Source of the DNA: an uncultured Clostridia bacterium
GTDB lineage: Bacteria > Bacillota > Clostridia > UBA1381
Assembly (NCBI GenBank): GCA_944391255.1
Contig: CALXSW010000064.1
Span: 1-9,808 of the forward strand
Reading direction: 5' to 3'
DNA length: 9,808 nt
Shown piece after piece: positions 6,817 through 9,808 of the stretch. Position 1 is the stretch's first letter. Every line of letters begins with the position of its first letter. Both the position numbers and the translations under genes were made by a program. The notes under the pieces were generated by a model. The model worked only from the letters and a program-made list of their open reading frames with translations. It had not been told where the DNA came from and made no database searches.

Positions 6817-8643
6817 TTAAGCCTGCGATCCTTTTCCCCACTGCTTCCTATCCTGCTCAAGCTTTTCCTGCTCTTTCATTATCTCGGAAATTTCCTTAAG
6901 CTCCGAAGCCGCGTTCATTCTCGCTTTTAGCTTATTGTTTTTGATTGTATATATTAGATCATATAGTGTTTTTGTGTCATCCGAATATTCCTCGGTGTTG
7001 AAAAACACTGCTGCCGCCATATTTTCAGCCGCGGCATCTCCCGAAAACTCGTTCAGGATAAGAGATTCGTCTATATTCTTTCCCGAATCAGCATATTCCT
7101 TGATACGTTTTGCGAGAAGCTTATATGTATCATTTGAAAAATCATCCGGAGATATTATCTCAAACGCCTTAATACAAAGCCGCCTGCTCCTCGCTATTAT
7201 CGAAAACAGGCGCTTTTCCGCTTCAAGCACAGCGCTTGTGACGCGTTTTTCAGGCGGTTTCTCTCTGTTTATAAGATTTATCTCACGTTTCTTAAAATCC
7301 TCTTTTGTTCTTACCGGCGCGCGGCGCCTTGCTGAATTTCTGATCTCGGTGTATTTGCCGAATATAGACTGCGCCGATATGCCCGTGTCGGCTGACGTCC
7401 TCTTTATATACGCCTCTACCTCCACCGGATCATCAAGTCCGGCTAATATCTCCGCCGCCTCCTCAACGAACCTGATCTTGCCGTCAGTATCGGCAATGTT
7501 ATATTTACCCTTTACGAGTGAAAGTCTAAACTCGGTTGACGGCAAAGCCTTTTCTATCGCCTTTTTAAATCCGGACACTCCGTATTTTCTTATATATTCA
7601 TCAGGATCCTTCGCGCCCGAAATGCGTATGATCCGCGATTTTCCTCCGGCCGCGGCTATTATATCTATAGCCCTCAAAGCTGCCTTTGTTCCTGCCTCAT
7701 CCATATCGTAGCATATCAGGATCTCCCTGCCGTAGCGCAGCATAAGCTTTGCCTGCATATCGGTTATAGCTGTGCCGAGCGTAGCAACACAGTTCTTTAT
7801 CCCTGCCTGATGCACCGATATAACATCCATATACCCCTCGCACAGGATCAGATCCGGCGCGTTGGAGCTTTTGGCGAGATTTAACGCGAAAAGATTGCTC
7901 CCCTTATCAAAGACGATCGTTTCTGCCGTGTTCAGATATTTTGCGAGCTTTCTTCCGTCAGGCGTTGTTTTTTCAGCCATTATCCTTCCGCCAAAGCCTA
8001 TGACCTTGCCGCGCACATTTATGATCGGAAACATGACTCTGTCACGGAATTTATCCATAAACTTCCCGTTTTTCGTCTTTATCGCAAGTCCTGCCTCAAC
8101 CATATCCTCGCTCTTATACCCTTTTTCGGTCAGATACCTCACAAGAGCGTCAAACTCATCAGGAGCATAACCGAGTCCAAATTTTATTATAGTTTCACGG
8201 CTCAGCTTTCTTCCAGCAAAATAGGCGCGCGCCTTATCTCCCACACCCTGTTTCATAAGACAGTCATAGAAATATCTTGCGGCTATTCTGTTCATCTCAT
8301 AGATCTCATCTTTCTTTTTCGACAGCTCTGATGACTGTCTGATCCCGCTCTCCGGTATAGTTATATTGGCACGCTCCGCGAGAAGGCGGATGGCGTCTCG
8401 ATAATCAAGCGACTCCAATCTCATTACGAGCTGAACAAAATTTCCGCTCGCGCCGCAGCCAAAGCAGTGGAATAGCTGCTTATCACGGTCTATATGAAAT
8501 GACGGAGTTTTTTCGTTATGGAACGGACAGCAAGCCATATAGCTGCGCCCGCTTTTTTTCAGTGATAAAAATGAGGAGGCATAATCGACTATATCATTTG
8601 CCATGCATATTTCATTATACAGATCATCTGATACAAACGGCAT
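6817..8643 (-). CDS. dnaG: DNA primase
   Basis: Synthesises RNA primers at the replication fork, working with the DnaB/DnaC-type helicase. 608 residues, normal for bacterial DnaG. The CHC2 zinc ribbon is Cys39, His42, Cys60 and Cys63 (ACCPFHNEKTPSFH...FHCFGCGASGN). The RNA polymerase-like core includes FRDRVMFPI (199-207) and GFGGR (216-220). The TOPRIM fold has Glu269 in LCEGYMDV, Asp313 and Asp315 in CYDMDEAG, and DPDEY (346-350). The C-terminal region after about 470 fits the helicase-binding domain and is less conserved. The start at 8643 is set by AGGAGGGG (8656-8649), with 7 nt between GGAGG and ATG. The longer frame from 8667 would begin at or before the predicted transcription start. 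It is the first gene of the operon dnaG-rpoD-prmA-flavoprotein; no rpsU lies upstream, unlike the classic proteobacterial arrangement. Confidence 0.98.
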   Translation of the reverse strand: MPFVSDDLYNEICMANDIVDYASSFLSLKKSGRSYMACCPFHNEKTPSFHIDRDKQLFHCFGCGASGNFVQLVMRLESLDYRDAIRLLAERANITIPESGIRQSSELSKKKDEIYEMNRIAARYFYDCLMKQGVGDKARAYFAGRKLSRETIIKFGLGYAPDEFDALVRYLTEKGYKSEDMVEAGLAIKTKNGKFMDKFRDRVMFPIINVRGKVIGFGGRIMAEKTTPDGRKLAKYLNTAETIVFDKGSNLFALNLAKSSNAPDLILCEGYMDVISVHQAGIKNCVATLGTAITDMQAKLMLRYGREILICYDMDEAGTKAALRAIDIIAAAGGKSRIIRISGAKDPDEYIRKYGVSGFKKAIEKALPSTEFRLSLVKGKYNIADTDGKIRFVEEAAEILAGLDDPVEVEAYIKRTSADTGISAQSIFGKYTEIRNSARRRAPVRTKEDFKKREINLINREKPPEKRVTSAVLEAEKRLFSIIARSRRLCIKAFEIISPDDFSNDTYKLLAKRIKEYADSGKNIDESLILNEFSGDAAAENMAAAVFFNTEEYSDDTKTLYDLIYTIKNNKLKARMNAASELKEISEIMKEQEKLEQDRKQWGKGSQA

Positions 8644-8650
8644 AAAATCC

Positions 8651-8655
8651 CCTCC
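8651..8655 (-). promoter_or_regulatory. Ribosome binding site deciding the dnaG start
   Basis: GGAGG, within AGGAGGGG, is 7 nt before the ATG at 8643-8641. This supports the 608-residue form over an eight-residue-longer reading from 8667. Confidence 0.85.
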
Positions 8656-8671
8656 TGAAAAAAACAACTCT

Positions 8672-8699
8672 ATTATATATATTTACCGCAATTTGAGAA
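8672..8699 (-). promoter_or_regulatory. dnaG operon promoter
   Basis: On the minus strand, TTCTCA (8699-8694), a 16-nt spacer, then a perfect TATAAT (8677-8672). The start site would be near 8665, leaving a short leader of about 22 nt. The -35 is only 4 of 6 to consensus. The spacer carries a sequence also seen in the pckG promoter. Because rpoD is in this operon, SigA would drive its own synthesis. Confidence 0.65.
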
Positions 8700-8878
8700 A
8701 AAATAACAAAATTCTTAAATAAATTTTTTCTGCTGATTTATTATTTCGACACCCATATTCAAAAACCCTTTTGATAACTTGTCATTTTTGTAATATTTGT
8801 AACATTTCTATAAAAAATAGTATAATAAAACTCATATCGCAACAGCAAATAACACAAATCAGTGAGAGTCGAGGGCGC
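8700..8878. other. Divergent intergenic region between dnaG and the HAD gene
   Basis: A+T-rich, with no ORF or RNA gene recognised. It holds the weaker upstream plus-strand promoter (8797-8826) and the left arm of a 10-bp inverted repeat (TAACTTGTCA, 8775-8784) whose partner (TGACAAGTTA, 8880-8889) overlaps the -35 of the main HAD promoter. No riboswitch-like fold is obvious in the leader from about 8833 on. Confidence 0.5.
8797..8826 (+). promoter_or_regulatory. Possible upstream second promoter for the HAD gene
   Basis: TTGTAA (8797-8802), an 18-nt spacer and a perfect TATAAT (8821-8826). Transcripts from here would have a leader of about 110 nt that includes the stronger downstream promoter. 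The -35 is 4 of 6, so support is moderate. Confidence 0.45.
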
Positions 8879-8907
8879 TTGACAAGTTAAACATCAGATG
8901 ATATAAT
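8879..8907 (+). promoter_or_regulatory. Consensus-perfect SigA promoter of the HAD gene
   Basis: TTGACA (8879-8884), exactly 17 nt, then TATAAT (8902-8907), with TGA just before the -10 giving an extended -10. All twelve hexamer positions match consensus. Predicted start is near 8914, about 29 nt before the ATG at 8943. Confidence 0.85.
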
Positions 8908-8942
8908 TCAAATATATTGGAAAGACGAGGTGGAAATTGACA

Positions 8943-9590
8943 ATGGATATAAAAGGCGCGATATTTGATCTTGACGGCACGCTTCTTGAATCAATGTATG
9001 TATGGGACACGCTTGGCACTCAATATTTAATAGAAAGAAACATAGAGCCTGAACGCGGACTTAATGAAAAATTTAAAAAGCTGAGTATTATTCAAGCAGC
9101 AGAATACTACCGTTTGCGGTACGGTATAACTGACAGTGTTGAAAAAATAATAGATGATCTGAACAAAATGGTAGAAAACGAATACTTCTATAAAATAAAA
9201 CCTAAGAATGGCGTTATAGATATGCTTGACGCACTTGAGGACAAAGGTGTCAAAATGTGCATTGCCACGGCAACAGACAGGTATCTCGTTGAAAGATGTC
9301 TTAAAAACAACAATATGCAGCAGTACTTCTCCGCAATATTCACATGCACGGAAGTCGGAGCCGGAAAAGACACTCCCGTGATATTTAACGCCGCGCTGAA
9401 GCATTTAGGGACAGATAAAGAGCGCACATATGTATTTGAGGATTCCGCGTTCGCAGCCGGAACGGCAAAAGCGGCAGGCTTTAACGTGATCGGTATAGCC
9501 GACAAATACGCGCAGGGCGGAGCAAGCGGCGTCATAGCCGTCACAGATGATTACATAACAGATTTTTACGAATGGATAAAAAAAATATGA
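8943..9590 (+). CDS. HAD-superfamily phosphatase (beta-phosphoglucomutase/Gph-like)
   Basis: A 215-residue haloacid dehalogenase-type hydrolase, probably a cytoplasmic Mg-dependent phosphatase of small phosphorylated metabolites. Motif I is FDLDGTL (8-14), with nucleophile Asp9 and acid/base Asp11. Motif II is IATAT with Thr109, motif III is Lys142 in GAGKDTP (usually GKPxP), and motif IV is VFEDSAFA with Glu166 and Asp167. Residues 15-85 form the helical C1 cap typical of the beta-phosphoglucomutase/phosphoglycolate phosphatase group; MYVWDTLG (18-25) is common in Firmicute members. Substrate is unknown. ATG at 8943 is chosen, but TTG at 8937 (two codons earlier) is closer to the GAGGTGG site at 8927-8933 (6 against 12 nt after GAGG), so either may be used. 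It is transcribed alone, divergent from dnaG. Confidence 0.92.
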   Translation: MDIKGAIFDLDGTLLESMYVWDTLGTQYLIERNIEPERGLNEKFKKLSIIQAAEYYRLRYGITDSVEKIIDDLNKMVENEYFYKIKPKNGVIDMLDALEDKGVKMCIATATDRYLVERCLKNNNMQQYFSAIFTCTEVGAGKDTPVIFNAALKHLGTDKERTYVFEDSAFAAGTAKAAGFNVIGIADKYAQGGASGVIAVTDDYITDFYEWIKKI

Positions 9591-9606
9591 CATATTTTAT
9601 GTGGGT

Positions 9607-9637
9607 ACTGCAGCAAACACGTCGAGTTTGCTGCAGT
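9607..9637. repeat. Perfect 12-bp inverted repeat after the HAD gene (possible terminator without U-tract)
   Basis: ACTGCAGCAAAC (9607-9618) pairs perfectly with GTTTGCTGCAGT (9626-9637) around a 7-nt loop. GGG at 9603-9605 could add pairs with CCC at 9642-9644 across an internal loop. It begins 17 nt after the HAD stop, as expected for a terminator, but no T-run follows on either strand. It may end or stabilise the HAD transcript, or be a dispersed palindromic element. Confidence 0.6.
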
Positions 9638-9673
9638 CTCGCCCCAACTGTAATAAAAACGCTGCCAATATTA

Positions 9674-9702
9674 TTGACATAAATAGATTTTTATGGTATA
9701 AT
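9674..9702 (+). promoter_or_regulatory. Consensus-perfect promoter of the MarR-type gene
   Basis: TTGACA (9674-9679), 17 nt, TATAAT (9697-9702), with TGG before the -10 giving an extended -10. Predicted start is near 9709, inside the adjacent palindrome. So strong a promoter fits a gene held down by a repressor. Confidence 0.85.
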
Positions 9703-9719
9703 TGTTAGCAAGCTAACAA
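9702..9719. promoter_or_regulatory. Palindromic operator, probably for the MarR-type regulator
   Basis: TTGTTAGC and GCTAACAA are perfect 8-bp arms around a central AA. The site begins at the last base of the -10 and covers the predicted transcription start, a position where a bound dimer would block initiation. The size and symmetry are typical of MarR-family operators. Autorepression is inference. Confidence 0.75.
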
Positions 9720-9733
9720 CATGGAGGAGCGCT

Positions 9734-9808
9734 ATGAATAACAAAAACAGATTAGGAATAGAAATAAAAGCTATATCTAACAGAATGATGAGAAGGCTTG
9801 ACGGTGAA
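9734..9808 (+). CDS. MarR-family transcriptional regulator, N-terminal fragment
   Basis: Only the first 25 codons are in the window. GGAGG (9723-9727) is 6 nt before the ATG. The N-terminus contains RLGIEIKAISNRMMRRLD, the helix-1 pattern (LG-x-x-I-x-x-x-SN-x-x-x-R-x-LD) common in Firmicute MarR winged-helix dimers; the DNA-binding domain lies beyond the edge. The preceding palindrome over the promoter supports an autoregulated repressor. MarR proteins of this type often control an adjacent ABC or MFS exporter, but what follows cannot be seen. The call rests on a short stretch plus context. Confidence 0.72.
   Translation, partial: MNNKNRLGIEIKAISNRMMRRLDGE

Noticed and set aside
6800..6841. 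Longer rpoD start overlapping dnaG
   Set aside because: It adds 14 residues atypical of SigA and overlaps dnaG, whereas the ATG at 6799 has GGAGG at 7 nt.
6935..7711. 258-residue plus-strand open frame opposite dnaG
   Set aside because: Ser/Ile/Phe-rich shadow translation of dnaG with no family motifs, promoter or ribosome site; dnaG on the other strand is unmistakable.
8644..8667. Longer dnaG start at 8667
   Set aside because: It lies at or upstream of the predicted transcription start (about 8665), and AGGAGGGG points to the ATG at 8643.
8827..8936. Riboswitch or structured leader before the HAD gene
   Set aside because: No known riboswitch core or stable multi-stem fold is visible; the stretch mainly contains the second promoter.
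9721..9741. ATG at 9721 as start of the MarR-type gene
   Set aside because: It reaches a stop after six codons; it is part of the leader containing the ribosome site.

Overview
The window looks like a core-chromosome segment of a low-to-moderate G+C Firmicute. The dnaG-rpoD pair, strong AGGAGG-type ribosome sites, SigA-type TTGACA/TATAAT promoters and frequent ATA and AGA codons all point that way. A GTP-type PEP carboxykinase and a clostridial-style flavodiiron relative suggest an anaerobic fermenter, perhaps Ruminococcus/Oscillospiraceae-like. That placement is inference; no rRNA or tRNA is present to confirm it.

Layout, left to right. (1) A plus-strand SGNH/GDSL esterase-like gene (57-1175) ends at a stem-loop terminator (1194-1240) that appears to work in both directions. 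(2) On the minus strand, a GTP-dependent PEP carboxykinase (pckG, 3633 to 1852) is followed by a small histidine phosphatase (1772 to 1239). pckG has its own extended -10 promoter. A terminator-like hairpin lies between the two genes, so the phosphatase is probably expressed by partial read-through. (3) A four-gene minus-strand operon runs from 8643 down to 3848: DNA primase (dnaG), the housekeeping sigma factor (rpoD/sigA), ribosomal protein L11 methyltransferase (prmA), and a short flavoprotein. The flavoprotein resembles a flavodiiron protein whose metal domain is shortened and whose iron ligands are replaced. Gaps are 17 and about 30 nt, then an overlap of 14 nt, and one promoter is visible at 8672-8699. 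(4) A divergent plus-strand HAD phosphatase (8943-9590) has a consensus-perfect promoter plus a weaker one upstream. (5) The start of a MarR-type regulator (9734 to the window edge) has another consensus-perfect promoter, with an 18-nt palindromic operator over its transcription start.

The operon joins replication priming, basal transcription and ribosome modification, extending the classic macromolecular-synthesis arrangement. I saw no mobile element, CRISPR array, prophage, toxin-antitoxin or defence module. The most unusual item is the degenerate flavodiiron-like protein co-transcribed with rpoD. Second is a sequence shared by the pckG and dnaG promoters at the same distance from the -10. 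Several genes have paired alternative start codons, so starts were chosen by ribosome-site spacing and family N-termini.
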